Shown: piece by piece, positions 21,421 through 32,715 of the stretch
Layout of the letters: every line of letters begins with the position of its first letter
Numbering within the stretch: position 1 is the stretch's first letter
Translations under genes and position numbers: made by a program
Source of the DNA: Ornithodoros turicata
Taxonomy: Eukaryota; Arthropoda; Arachnida; Ixodida; Argasidae
Length of the DNA stretch: 64,000 nt
Direction of reading: 5' to 3'
Assembly (NCBI RefSeq): GCF_037126465.1
Contig: NC_088201.1
Span: forward strand, 70,640,879-70,704,878
Notes under the pieces: model-generated
The model's database searches: none
What the model saw: the letters and a program-made list of their open reading frames with translations, nothing else
What the model was told of the DNA's origin: nothing

Positions 21421-22347
21421 GTCAGCCGGTGTCTTTCTCCGTCTGTTACGTCGCGAGACAACTGAGATCCCCGTCTGTGCGCGCTCAGGAAGCTTGAAAT
21501 CTGCCCTGATACATATACAGTAATATACACCTTCAATATACGCTGATACATATACGGTCAATAAATTGGGACTTGCTCCACGGCAAACTGTCCCGGAGTT
21601 CACAAGAGACACTGTTTGTGGATTTATGCCTTACATTTAATCTATCGCATGCCGTTCCACATCCTACCCGAATAACTCATGCCACGCAGTCAACCCTTGA
21701 CTTGGTTTTAACCTCCCATCCTGAACACATCACTTCTTTGCATGTCACTGATGGTCTCAGTGACCATTTTCTAAGATATCTCTCCAAGTAGTCCAAATGT
21801 TCATAAACTCAACGATAAAACCATATGCGACTATGCTCAAACTCACTTCAAAGCCATCAACGAGGGTCTTGAAGCTCTTTATGAAAATTCATTTCATGGC
21901 ACCTTGCCTCACTCCATTGAGGATAACTGCTCCCTCTTTCGTGACAACATAAACTACCTTACCGAGTACAATGTTCCAAAGATAAGAGTGAAATCTTATG
22001 ATCACAATCCTTGGTTCACGAAAAGTCTTAAAATCTTCCTAACCAAGAAAAAGCGCTTATTCAGGAAAGCAAAGCGTCTTGGCGACATTGTATCATGGGC
22101 TAAATTTCACTACTGTGAACGGGAATACAGGTGCTCGATCAAAGAAGCGAAACATAAGTTCTTTACCATCGACCTCCCGTCTCTCTTGACGAATAAACCA
22201 AAACAATTTTGGAAAATCTTATCGCCACCAAAATCCCACCGTATCAGTCTAACTGACACCCGCCGACAGCGACTGCGCCAACGCTTTCGCTTCCTTGTTT
22301 TCATCCGTTTTCAACACCGATAACGGGTACACCCAAACTCCATTATC

Positions 22348-22353
22348 AGTAAT
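22348..22353 (+). repeat. Target duplication AGTAAT, left
   Basis: Matches 32983-32988. The host LINE frame is restored when one copy plus the element are removed. Confidence 0.88.
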
Positions 22354-22620
22354 AGTAGTAATAGGTCTTGTCCAGACTACAAGCTATCCAAACTACAGGA
22401 TTCCTGCCCCTGAGCCCTACGCGTATTTTTCCTCGCGCGCGGCAGGCGGCACTCGGGTGGAGGCTCTTACCGGTGGGCGGAGCGTGGCCGGAGGGTTGCG
22501 TGCGCGCTTACCCGCTCACATTTTTCAGCCTGGGCCGACTTCTTTCATCATTTCTCAATCTGTGTCGAATTCAATCGCAATTTTTCCCCCGCTACAACAG
22601 ATGTGCAGTAGGCAGTTTAC

Positions 22621-22887
22621 ATGCAAAGGATAGCCATACACAAAAGTACAAGTGAAAATATATTTATTAAAGTCATTAGTGTCTGGAATTATGATATGAC
22701 TCTGTGTGAAGGAGAAAAACTCAGTCAAAAATATGATGCAATAGCATTGAAGGGGTATCTTATTAGTGATAATCACGAAAGTTTTCAATTAAGCAGAAGG
22801 AGTAGCACATTTTTAATAAAAGAAGATATTTTTAATCAATACGATTACTATCAAATTAAAAGTTTTATTATAAAAAGTCTAACATGA
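22621..22887 (+). CDS. Hypothetical 88-residue protein, palindrome arm
   Basis: The open frame starts MQRIAIHKSTSENIF and is rich in I, K and S. It is kept in the mirror copy with a few substitutions. I recognise no family. The end of the frame overlaps a short direct repeat, so it may be fortuitous. Confidence 0.3.
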   Translation: MQRIAIHKSTSENIFIKVISVWNYDMTLCEGEKLSQKYDAIALKGYLISDNHESFQLSRRSSTFLIKEDIFNQYDYYQIKSFIIKSLT

Positions 22888-23740
22888 CAACCATAGCGGA
22901 GTTTTAATTACATACTTCTAATATGTAACTTCATGCGCAACAGCTAATATTCCATTATGATACATTTAATCAAAGAATATATTTTTAATCAATACGATTA
23001 CTATCAAATTAAAAGTTTTATTATAAAAAGTCTAACATGACCACCATAGTGGAGCTTTAATTACAAGTGCCGATAGATGTATATGAACAGCAGAGAACAT
23101 GGAAGACCATGGGACACGAACACAAGAGGAAATAAAATCTATAACACTACATTGGTTAATCAAAACAACAGAGGAGGAGACTATCATTTTAACTATCATA
23201 AAATCATCCTCGTGACTTCCCCATACAAACCTTACTTTGTTTTATGAATCCAACACAGAAAATACATTAAAAAATGAACTTCACCACATAGCGCGCTCCT
23301 AGTCAACAACCAGCTCTAATAATATCTGTCCTGATTTGTTGAAGACTGGAGGCGTACACTTATGATTGTACACACTGGACTGAATTCTTTGGCTATTTTT
23401 CAGCCTGGGCCGGATTCATTCGCATTTTTTTCATGCGGCGCGCAAGTAGGGGCATGCAAACTGACAACATCGGACCACATCTTTGGCGATTTTTCACCCT
23501 GGGACGACTTCGTTCGCAATTTTTGTCAGGTGGTGTGTGTATCAAAATTAAAAGTTTTATTATAAAAAGTCTAACATGAGTAACCTAGCGGAGTTTTAAT
23601 TACAAAGTTCTAATATGTAACTTCAAGAACAATAGATAATATTCCATTATGACACATTTAATCAAAGAAGATATTTTTAATCACTATGATTACAATCAAA
23701 ATTAAAAGTTTTATTATAAAAAGTCTAACATTATTATATG
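22829..23740 (+). repeat. Short direct repeats in the left arm
   Basis: A motif of about 50 bp containing AAAAGTTTTATTATAAAAAG then TCTAACATGA recurs at about 22855, 23012, 23547 and 23704. Longer copies begin TTTAATCAATACGATTAC. The same set is mirrored in the right arm. Confidence 0.8.
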
Positions 23741-24100
23741 TGAGCATCATAGCAGAGTTTTATTTACAAATTTCTAATAGGTATAGTTAATTGTGAACAG
23801 CAGAGAACCTGGAAGACCATGAGACACGAACACGAGAGGAAATAAAATCTATAACAATACATTGGTTAATCAAAAACAACAGAGGAGGAGACTATCATTT
23901 TTAACTATCATAAAATCATCCTCGTGACTTCCCCATACAATTTTCATTCTAAGAGACACTACAAACCTTACTTTGTTTTATGAATTCAACACAGAAAATA
24001 TATTAAAAAATGAACTTCACCACATAGCACACTCCTAGCCAACAATCAGCTCTAATAATATCTGCCCTGATTTGTTGAAGACGGGAGGCGTACACCTGAC
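23080..24100 (+). repeat. Direct repeat of about 270 bp in the left arm
   Basis: About 23082-23345 and about 23797-24092 are similar through ACCATGGGACACGAACAC-type sequence, the CATCCTCGTGACTTCC stretch and TTGTTGAAGAC. They are mirrored on the other side. Confidence 0.8.
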
Positions 24101-24189
24101 AGTTATGAACATTTTCGAGCGCAATAGGGAAGATTATTCCAACATTACACAATTAATCAATTTCTTATTAAGTAAACAGCATAGACATA

Positions 24190-24720
24190 TGGAAATAATG
24201 AGAAAAACGATCAACAGCTAATAGAGAACCAAAACACATCACATAAACAACAGACACATGCAGGAAAATAAATGAAAAAGAATCTATCAAAACGATCAAC
24301 ATGCACAAATGAATGGCAGAGAAACACTTTGAACGGCACATGATGAATAATTTAATACAGCACAGAGCTAACGCTGAATAGCAGAGAAACAATCTAAACG
24401 GCGCATCTGCCAACGTGTAAACAACAGACAGGAAAATATTACTGAAACAGATAATAGAGAGCCAAAATCCAACACGTAAACAAGAGGTACACAAAGGATA
24501 AATAGTTGAAGAACAATCTAACAAAACAAGAAACATGCACGGATGAATAGCAGAGAAACACTCTAAACGGTGCATCTACCAACGGTAAACAACAGACACA
24601 TGCAGGAAATTAATTGAAAAAGAATCAATCAAAACGATAAACATGCACGGATGAATAGCAGAGAAACACTTTGAACGATGTATCTGCCAACATGTAAACA
24701 ACACACCGGAATATTTTTAT
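24190..24720 (+). repeat. Minisatellite-like repeats, about 110 bp, in the left arm
   Basis: Imperfect copies carry GAATAGCAGAGAAACA, AACAACAGACACATGCAGG and AAAGAATC blocks. The mirror lies at about 30640-31170. Long reverse-strand frames there (for example 30761-31168) are translations of the repeat. Confidence 0.75.
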
Positions 24721-24859
24721 TAATATCAGTCGAGTGATCATCTGAAACAAAGTCAAAAGCAGTAATTAATTTAGGCAAACATTTTTCATAATCACACAGC
24801 GCAAATATACATCACAGAAACATGTCTTTTTTCATTCAGGACCCACTAGTGGAAACGAA

Positions 24860-25054
24860 GTGAGAGAGTTCCCGTACACATTCGTTAAGGTTACGCCCGC
24901 GGGGAGTAGGGGAATGCAAACAATGGTCTCGGTATACAAAGCCATAAAATCGCTCCTACAAGTCAAGTTAGGGAAGGAGGGTCTCTTGCGCTGTCTTGTA
25001 CATAGAATCACTGAAAGCAAAGTTTTTCCTTTACACATCACATCTTTTTTGTAA
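24860..25054 (+). CDS. Hypothetical 64-residue protein, palindrome arm
   Basis: The frame begins MREFPYTFVKVTPAGSRG and ends FPLHITSFL. It is mirrored exactly at 29527-29721. No family is recognised, and an opposite-strand frame over the same bases is equally open. Confidence 0.3.
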   Translation: MREFPYTFVKVTPAGSRGMQTMVSVYKAIKSLLQVKLGKEGLLRCLVHRITESKVFPLHITSFL

Positions 25055-25230
25055 ATTGACTTTCATAATTCTAACGTCAGGTGGAAGATTACGAACCTGA
25101 TAATACAATTTTAATAAATAAAATTAGCACCAATATGACTTAATTAAATGTCGAGGCGCACTACAAAACAGAACAGACAACTGATATACACTGAAGAGAT
25201 GGACAGATTTTGTACTCGTTACCATTCGTC

Positions 25231-25389
25231 ATGGGAGGACCTGATAAAAAGTTGCTTCGAAAAGGAGTAGCCGCGAAACGATTCATTTATCGCTGCATTT
25301 CAATACGTCCTAGACATGGTCGTATTCGGAGATATGGTGCAAATTATGGAGTTCAAGATGCGAGACATTGTATGTCGAATCTACAATAG
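25231..25389 (+). CDS. Small basic protein, 52 residues, palindrome arm
   Basis: The frame starts MGGPDKKLLRKGVAAKRF and contains RPRHGRIRRYG. It is strongly basic, with many K and R, as expected of a DNA- or RNA-binding peptide. It overlaps the next frame (25316-25630) in another phase. Basic core-type peptides are common in virus-like elements, but no homology is claimed. Confidence 0.4.
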   Translation: MGGPDKKLLRKGVAAKRFIYRCISIRPRHGRIRRYGANYGVQDARHCMSNLQ

Positions 25390-25630
25390 TTATAAAAATA
25401 TTTGCACGTCAACATCGGAAGGACCGTTTGGATTGATGGTGGAGTTTTTGAGGTTTGCTAATGAAGAATTGAAATACACTAGACCAAACGTAATTGTAAT
25501 CATTGCAATGGGCATTGCATTAATCAAGAAAGCAATCAAATCAAATTATCATATACAAGCAGTCTATATCGCACGATTCATTACGGATTTGTTGAAATTA
25601 CACCTAACGGTTGAAATGGAAAGTACATAA
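25316..25630 (+). CDS. Hypothetical 104-residue protein, palindrome arm
   Basis: Starts MVVFGDMVQIMEFKMRD. The central part is hydrophobic (VIVIIAMGIALIKKAI, about residues 59-74) and could be a membrane segment. The translation is identical in the mirror copy at 28951-29265, which suggests constraint or recent homogenisation. Its start may lie inside the preceding basic frame. Family unknown. Confidence 0.5.
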   Translation: MVVFGDMVQIMEFKMRDIVCRIYNSYKNICTSTSEGPFGLMVEFLRFANEELKYTRPNVIVIIAMGIALIKKAIKSNYHIQAVYIARFITDLLKLHLTVEMEST

Positions 25631-25698
25631 AAAATCTTATCACGTGGTATATTCCACCCTAGAACCTCTACACATTTATTTTATTCTACCAGTCAAGG

Positions 25699-26046
25699 AT
25701 GTCGAATGAACAGAAGTTCAATATTGTCGTGCAAGGTCTGATGTATCATCACTTATTGAAACTCAACAAACATATCAATTGCGGTGGGCCACCGGACGAT
25801 TTTCATCTAATACTCTCTTGTACGCCATTCAAGAATCTTCATACAAAGAAAGGAAGCATCAATAAGAGATTGTGCAAGTTCGTCGCAACAAAGTGCAAGT
25901 TGTTGAAGCAATACAAACACGGCGACAGCATATCACCCGCATTAATCAACGCTGGATTCAAGCGCCCAATAATCAGAATAAATTACTTGATGTCTTCGGA
26001 ATTCATCAATCAAGACAACAAACGAAAACTTCGGAGTTTGGAATAG
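25699..26046 (+). CDS. Hypothetical 115-residue protein, palindrome arm
   Basis: Starts MSNEQKFNIVVQGLMYHHLL and ends NKRKLRSLE. It is basic overall, with three cysteines in the middle part. The translation is identical in the mirror copy. It is the longest arm frame and follows the 104-residue frame on the same strand, 68 bases apart. No family recognised. Confidence 0.5.
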   Translation: MSNEQKFNIVVQGLMYHHLLKLNKHINCGGPPDDFHLILSCTPFKNLHTKKGSINKRLCKFVATKCKLLKQYKHGDSISPALINAGFKRPIIRINYLMSSEFINQDNKRKLRSLE

Positions 26047-26146
26047 AATTGTAATTTATCGAAATAAACAAGTGTATAATTGAAATAATAATTGTATTCT
26101 TTGTCATCATTGTAATATATTCTACACAGCGCAACGAAAACAGCTT

Positions 26147-26278
26147 ATGACCAGGTTGAAGATTGCTAAGGAGACACTACGTACAAGGATCTTCGCATGG
26201 AATCAGCGCTGGCAATCAAATAGATTTTTACACGACCACACTCTATACAACACCGACACCCGAAGGAAAGAATTGTAG
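26147..26278 (+). CDS. Possible 43-residue basic peptide, palindrome arm
   Basis: The frame begins MTRLKIAKETLRTRIFAW and is very basic. It follows the 115-residue frame on the same strand. The mirror copy (28303-28434) has the third residue changed from R to M. A longer frame (26163-26429) overlaps in another phase, so which one is used, if either, cannot be told. Confidence 0.3.
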   Translation: MTRLKIAKETLRTRIFAWNQRWQSNRFLHDHTLYNTDTRRKEL

Positions 26279-27182
26279 AAGAATCGATAATAGAAATTTA
26301 GAGGCATGTTACATCAATCTTTGTTTACAAAGAGGATCACTAATATTTTGCGAAAGCTTATTTTACGAATTAAATTGCACAGTGTATATATTTTCTCAAA
26401 CTATTGGACAGTTGACAATACTATATTGAAAGGAATCTATTATTAAATGACGCGAAGGTGGAGTCTACAATTCTAATCATCATAACATGCGGCACACAAT
26501 TCCAATAAGATTTTGGGAGAATCGAATCACACAACTGTCATCAGAAATGTTTAATTGCTATACAATGAAGATGAGCACTATGCAGAAGATATGTAATTAT
26601 AATAAGTAAATATTCCTTTTGCAAACTTAACCAAAGCAGCACACATAAACGTAGCTTCAATTCATAGAATGTACCCGAGGTTTTTAATTAGCCATACTGA
26701 AAAACTATGAGTCTATTCGATATGTCACGGCATATGAGGCACTACAAATGGAAGGACATACATTAATTTTTGAAGATTTTAGCTCATAATGAATCAAAAC
26801 GTAATCTTCAACACCAAAGGTTCGTGTTTAAATTTTCAAAGTCAAAACTGTACACTCTTTCTTACAATTTTTTTAAGATGTAGATTAAAAAGCTGTCTAT
26901 ATAGTCACACATTGTATACAAGATATTTGTTTGTACATTAATTGATAAAATTTATCAGATCACATTCCGGAGCAGTGGAGACTATCAGTAAGTGTTTAAT
27001 TAAAATTTGAACTGCTACCGCAATTTACGAACTGAGTTGTAGAAAGCGTAATTTCACAGCTTTAGCTGGCTCACTTTGATGCGCGAAGGTTTTAAGAACT
27101 CTTTTGCGATGACTAAGAATTTAATCGAGTGTATTGATGTTTTCTATATACTGTATAACGTAATGTGAATTCTCCACGACGT

Positions 27183-27397
27183 AGATAGTAAAAGTTACGA
27201 ATATTTTTCGAACAAAATTCGGAGAAAGGGTCACCCGCGTCGACGAACCCGTTTCCGGAAGAAAGCAACACGCTCGCGTGGGGTGCCGCGTTAACGCGTT
27301 GGGCGCCGAATCGCGTTCGGTTTCGGAAGGGTGTCCGGGAAACGCTGCCCGGCGTGTTGCCGAAACGCATTGGACGACCACGTCGCATCCCGCATCC
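27183..27397. other. GC-rich central spacer
   Basis: 215 bp between the arms. The part from about 27230 to 27390 is strongly GC- and CpG-rich, unlike the AT-rich arms. It contains short palindromes and open frames on the minus strand with no recognised domain. Its origin is unknown. Confidence 0.8.
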
Positions 27398-28534
27398 ACG
27401 TCGTGGAGAATTCACATTACGTTATAGAGTATATAGAAAACATCAATACACTCGATTAAATTCTTTGTCATCGCAAAAGAGTTCTTAAAACCTTCGCGTA
27501 TCAAAGTGAGCCAGCTAAAGCTGTGAAATTACGCTTTCTACAACTCAGTTCGTAAATTGCGGTAGCAGTTCAAATTTTAATTAAACACTTACTGATAGTC
27601 TCCACTGCTCCGGAATGTGATCTGATAAATTTTATCAATTAATGTACAAACAAATATCTTGTATACAATGTGTGACTATATAGACAGCTTTTTAATCTAC
27701 ATCTTAAAAAAAATTGTAAGAAAGAGTGTACAGTTTTGACTTTGAAAATTTAAACACGAACCTTTGGTGTTGAAGATTACGTTTTGATTCATTATGAGCT
27801 AAAATCTTCAAAAATTAATGTATGTCCTTCCATTTGTAGTGCCTCATATGCCGTGACATATCGAATAGACTCATAGTTTTTCAGTATGGCTAATTAAAAA
27901 CCTCGGGTACATTCTGTGAATTGAAGCTACGTTTATGTGTGCTGCTTTGGTTAAGTTTGCAAAAGGAATATTTACTTATTATAATTACATATCTTATGCA
28001 TAGTGCTCATCTTCATTGTATAGCAATTAAACATTTCTGATGACAGTTGTGTGATTCGATTCTCCCAAAATCTTATTGGAATTGTGTGCCGCATGTTATG
28101 ATGATAAGAATTGTAGACTCCACCTTCGCGTCATTTGATAATAGATTCCTTTCAATATAGTATTGTCAACTGTCCAATAGTTTGAGAAAATATATACACT
28201 GTGCAATTTAATTCGTAAAATAAGCTTTCGCAAAATATTAGTGATCCTCTTTGTAAACAAAGATTGATGTAACATGCCTCTAAATTTCTATTATCGATTC
28301 TTCTACAATTCTTTCCTTCGGGTGTCGGTGTTGTATAGAGTGTGGTCGTGTAAAAATCTATTTGATTGCCAGCGCTGATTCCATGCGAAGATCCTTGTAC
28401 GTAGTGTCTCCTTAGCAATCTTCAACATGGTCATAAGCTGTTTTCGTTGCGCTGTGTAGAATATATTACAATGATGACAAAGAATACAATTATTATTTCA
28501 ATTATACACTTGTTTATTTCGATAAATTACAATT

Positions 28535-28882
28535 CTATTCCAAACTCCGAAGTTTTCGTTTGTTGTCTTGATTGATGAATTCCGAAGACATCAAGTAATT
28601 TATTCTGATTATTGGGCGCTTGAATCCAGCGTTGATTAATGCGGGTGATATGCTGTCGCCGTGTTTGTATTGCTTCAACAACTTGCACTTTGTTGCGACG
28701 AACTTGCACAATCTCTTATTTATGCTTCCTTTCTTTGTATGAAGATTCTTGAATGGCGTACAAGAGAGTATTAGATGAAAATCGTCCGGTGGCCCACCGC
28801 AATTGATATGTTTGTTGAGTTTCAATAAGTGATGATACATCAGACCTTGCACGACAATATTGAACTTCTGTTCATTCGACAT
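28535..28882 (-). CDS. Hypothetical 115-residue protein, mirror copy
   Basis: Same translation as 25699-26046, although the DNA differs at a few silent or near-silent sites (for example near 28720). Confidence 0.5.
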   Translation of the reverse strand: MSNEQKFNIVVQGLMYHHLLKLNKHINCGGPPDDFHLILSCTPFKNLHTKKGSINKRLCKFVATKCKLLKQYKHGDSISPALINAGFKRPIIRINYLMSSEFINQDNKRKLRSLE

Positions 28883-28950
28883 CCTTGACTGGTAGAATAA
28901 AATAAATGAGTAGAGGTTCTAGGGTGGAATATACCACGTGATAAGATTTT

Positions 28951-29265
28951 TTATGTACTTTCCATTTCAACCGTTAGGTGTAATTTCAACAAATCCGTAA
29001 TGAATCGTGCGATATAGACTGCTTGTATATGATAATTTGATTTGATTGCTTTCTTGATTAATGCAATGCCCATTGCAATGATTACAATTACGTTTGGTCT
29101 AGTGTATTTCAATTCTTCATTAGCAAACCTCAAAAACTCCACCATCAATCCAAACGGTCCTTCCGATGTTGACGTGCAAATATTTTTATAACTATTGTAG
29201 ATTCGACATACAATGTCTCGCATCTTGAACTCCATAATTTGCACCATATCTCCGAATACGACCAT
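28951..29265 (-). CDS. Hypothetical 104-residue protein, mirror copy
   Basis: Same translation as 25316-25630. The upstream mirror of the 52-residue basic frame lies at 29192-29350. Confidence 0.5.
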   Translation of the reverse strand: MVVFGDMVQIMEFKMRDIVCRIYNSYKNICTSTSEGPFGLMVEFLRFANEELKYTRPNVIVIIAMGIALIKKAIKSNYHIQAVYIARFITDLLKLHLTVEMEST

Positions 29266-29350
29266 GTCTAGGACGTATTGAAATGCAGCGATAAATGAAT
29301 CGTTTCGCGGCTACTCCTTTTCGAAGCAACTTTTTATCAGGTCCTCCCAT
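29192..29350 (-). CDS. Small basic protein, 52 residues, mirror copy
   Basis: Mirror of 25231-25389. Confidence 0.38.
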   Translation of the reverse strand: MGGPDKKLLRKGVAAKRFIYRCISIRPRHGRIRRYGANYGVQDARHCMSNLQ

Positions 29351-29526
29351 GACGAATGGTAACGAGTACAAAATCTGTCCATCTCTTCAGTGTATATCAG
29401 TTGTCTGTTCTGTTTTGTAGTGCGCCTCGACATTTAATTAAGTCATATTGGTGCTAATTTTATTTATTAAAATTGTATTATCAGGTTCGTAATCTTCCAC
29501 CTGACGTTAGAATTATGAAAGTCAAT

Positions 29527-29721
29527 TTACAAAAAAGATGTGATGTGTAAAGGAAAAACTTTGCTTTCAGTGATTCTATGTACAAGACAGCGCAAGAGAC
29601 CCTCCTTCCCTAACTTGACTTGTAGGAGCGATTTTATGGCTTTGTATACCGAGACCATTGTTTGCATTCCCCTACTCCCCGCGGGCGTAACCTTAACGAA
29701 TGTGTACGGGAACTCTCTCAC
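29527..29721 (-). CDS. Hypothetical 64-residue protein, mirror copy
   Basis: Identical in translation to 24860-25054. Confidence 0.3.
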   Translation of the reverse strand: MREFPYTFVKVTPAGSRGMQTMVSVYKAIKSLLQVKLGKEGLLRCLVHRITESKVFPLHITSFL

Positions 29722-29871
29722 TTCGTTTCCACTAGTGGGTCCTGAATGAAAAAAGACATGTTTCTGTGATGTATATTTGCGCTGTGTGATTATGAAAAAT
29801 GTTTGCCTAAATTATTTACTGCTTTTGACTTTGTTTCAGATGATCACTCGATTGATATTAATAAAAATATT

Positions 29872-30624
29872 CTACTAGTTGGGAATGTATTTTTAAGTTG
29901 TGTGCGTTGATTTCCGCTATAGCAAACACAATAATTTGCATTTCAGATGAGTTGTTTGCGACTTCTGCGTGTATTGCAACGTTAACATCAAACGATGTAA
30001 TTAAATTTGTTTCTCGTTTTCGAATTCGTATTGTTTCTATCACTGAATAAACTTGACTTTCACTCGATTGATATTTTGTGAGTTGAGAATAATGATTGCC
30101 TAATAGTTGTGTCTGATCTGAAATACATTAAATGCAACGTTTCTCGTTGAGTATTGTTTGCACCGATAATATTTTCTCGTTTGCTTAAAAAGTCTATTCT
30201 TAGATTTTTTTTTTTTTTGATAGGGTTCTTATTGTGTTCTTGAGAGTCGAATAATTCCAATGTCTATTTGCGATCAATAAAAAATTTCGCCTCTGTACAC
30301 CGGTCCTAAGAATATTTCCTTTTTGGAGGAAAGAATTTGAAAAAGAGAGAGGATTTCCCCACCCCGCAGATTGACAACAGGTTCCCCGCTTTTGGGGCTG
30401 TATAGATGGAGAGAGTGACCCCACCGGTCTGCATAGAGGGAGAGAGTGACCCCACCGTGTCTCGAGTCTGGTTGTACTGTGGAAAGTATAGCTGTGGTGC
30501 GTGTTTGAATAACTCTGTCAAGGTAATGTTTATAGTGCCTGAGTAGGATATTGTTAGCTCGCAATGTTGATTTTATGATAGTTCAAAAGATATATTATTT
30601 CAAATTGTAATGTTTGCTATTATT
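29872..30624. other. Segment present only in the right arm
   Basis: The left arm jumps from 24710 to 24711 where the right arm has 753 extra bases. It includes a repeated GAGAGAGTGACCCCACCG motif (about 30407-30460) and a 96-residue minus-strand frame (30274-30564) of unknown nature. Either the left arm lost it or the right arm gained it. Confidence 0.8.
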
Positions 30625-32448
30625 TTCCGGTGTGTTGTTTACATGTTGGCAGATACATCGTTCAAAGTGTTTCTCTGCTATTCATCCGTGCATGTTTATC
30701 GTTTTGATTGATTCTTTTTCAATTATTTTCCTGCATGTGTCTGTTGTTTACCGTTGGTAGATGCACCGTTTAGAGTGTTTCTCTGCTATTCATCCGTGCA
30801 TGTTTCTTGTATTGTTAGATTGTTCTTCAACTATTTATCCTTTGTGTACCTCTTGTTTACGTGTTGGATTTTGGCTCTCTATTATCTGTTTCAGTAATAT
30901 TTTCCTGTCTGTTGTTTACACGTTGGCAGATGCGCCGTTTAGATTGTTTCTCTGCTATTCAGTGTTAGCTCTGTGCTGTATTAAATTATTCATCATGTGC
31001 CGTTCAAAGTGTTTCTCTGCCATTCATTTGTGCATGTTGATCGTTTTGATAGATTCTTTTTCATTTATTTTCCTGCATGTGTCTGTTGTTTATGTGATGT
31101 GTTTTGGTTCTCTATTAGCTGTTGATCGTTTTTCTCATTATTTCCATATGTCTATGCTGTTTACTTAATAAGAAATTGATTAATTGTGTAATGTTGGAAT
31201 AATCTTCCCTATTGCGCTGGAAAATGTTCATAACTGTCAGGTGTACGCCTCCCGTCTTCAACAAATCAGGGCAGATATTATTAGAGCTGATTGTTGGCTA
31301 GGAGTGTGCTATGTGGTGAAGTCCATTTTTTAATATATTTTCTGTGTTGAATTCATAAAATAAAGTAAGGTTTGTAGTGTCTCTTAGAATGAAAATTGTA
31401 TGGAGAAGTCACGAGGATGATTTTATGATAGTTAAAAATGATAGTCTCCTCCTCTGTTGTTTTTGATTAACCAATGTATTGTTATAGATTTTATTTCCTC
31501 TCGTGTTCGTGTCTCATGGTCTTCCAGGTTCTCTGCTGTTCACAATTAACTATACCTATTAGAAATTTGTAAATAAAACTCTGCTATGGTGCTCACATAT
31601 AATAATGTTAGACTTTTTATAATAAAACTTTTAATTTTGATTGTAATCATAGTGATTAAAAATATCTTCTTTGATTAAATGTGTCATAATGGAATATTAT
31701 CTATTGTTCTTGAAGTTACATATTAGAACTTTGTAATTAAAACTCAGCTAGGTTACTCATGTTAGACTTTTTATAATAAAACTTTTAATTTTGATACACA
31801 CACCACCTGACAAAAATTGCGAACGAAGTCGTCCCAGGGTGAAAAATCGCCAAAGATGTGGTCCGATGTTGTCAGTTTGCATGCCCCTACTTGCGCGCCG
31901 CATGAAAAAAATGCGAATGAATCCGGCCCAGGCTGAAAAATAGCCAAAGAAGTCAGTCCAGTGTGTACAATCATAAGTGTACGCCTCCAGTCTTCAACAA
32001 ATCAGGACAGATATTATTAGAGCTGGTTGTTGACTAGGAGCGCGCTATGTGGTGAAGTTCATTTTTTAATGTATTTTCTGTGTTGGATTCATAAAACAAA
32101 GTAAGGTTTGTATGGGGAAGTCACGAGGATGATTTTATGATAGTTAAAATGATAGTCTCCTCCTCTGTTGTTTTGATTAACCAATGTAGTGTTATAGATT
32201 TTATTTCCTCTTGTGTTCGTGTCCCATGGTCTTCCATGTTCTCTGCTGTTCATATACATCTATCGGCACTTGTAATTAAAGCTCCACTATGGTGGTCATG
32301 TTAGACTTTTTATAATAAAACTTTTAATTTGATAGTAATCGTATTGATTAAAAATATATTCTTTGATTAAATGTATCATAATGGAATATTAGCTGTTGCG
32401 CATGAAGTTACATATTAGAAGTATGTAATTAAAACTCCGCTATGGTTG

Positions 32449-32715
32449 TCATGTTAGACTTTTTATAATAAAACTTTTAATTTGATAGTAATCGTATTGA
32501 TTAAAAATATCTTCTTTTATTAAAAATGTGCTACTCCTTCTGCTTAACTGAAAACTTTCGTGATTATCACTAATAAAATACCCCTTCAATGCTATTGCAT
32601 CAGATTTTTGACTGAGTTTTTCTCCTTCACACAGAGTCATATCATAATTCCAGACACTAATGACTTTAATAAATATATTTTCACTTGTACTTTTGTGTAT
32701 GGCTATCCTTTGCAT
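32449..32715 (-). CDS. Hypothetical 88-residue protein, mirror copy
   Basis: Mirror of 22621-22887. Changes include Y to S and L to F within the middle of the frame, with no disruption. Confidence 0.3.
   Translation of the reverse strand: MQRIAIHKSTSENIFIKVISVWNYDMTLCEGEKLSQKSDAIALKGYFISDNHESFQLSRRSSTFLIKEDIFNQYDYYQIKSFIIKSLT

Larger units (their letters stand above)
22354..27182 (+). repeat. Left arm of the palindrome
   Basis: Matches the reverse complement of 27398-32982 with scattered substitutions. In the inner part, left and right coordinates sum to 54581. The arm is AT-rich apart from a GC-rich patch near 22420-22540. Confidence 0.93.

Noticed and set aside
24168..24575. 135-residue cysteine-rich frame, and its mirror at 30761-31168
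   Set aside because: It is open because of a tandem minisatellite; repeated FSAIHP-type blocks follow the repeat unit.
27113..27415. Basic 92- to 100-residue frames over the palindrome centre
   Set aside because: They span arm and spacer, overlap one another in different phases, and owe their arginine content to GC-rich bases.
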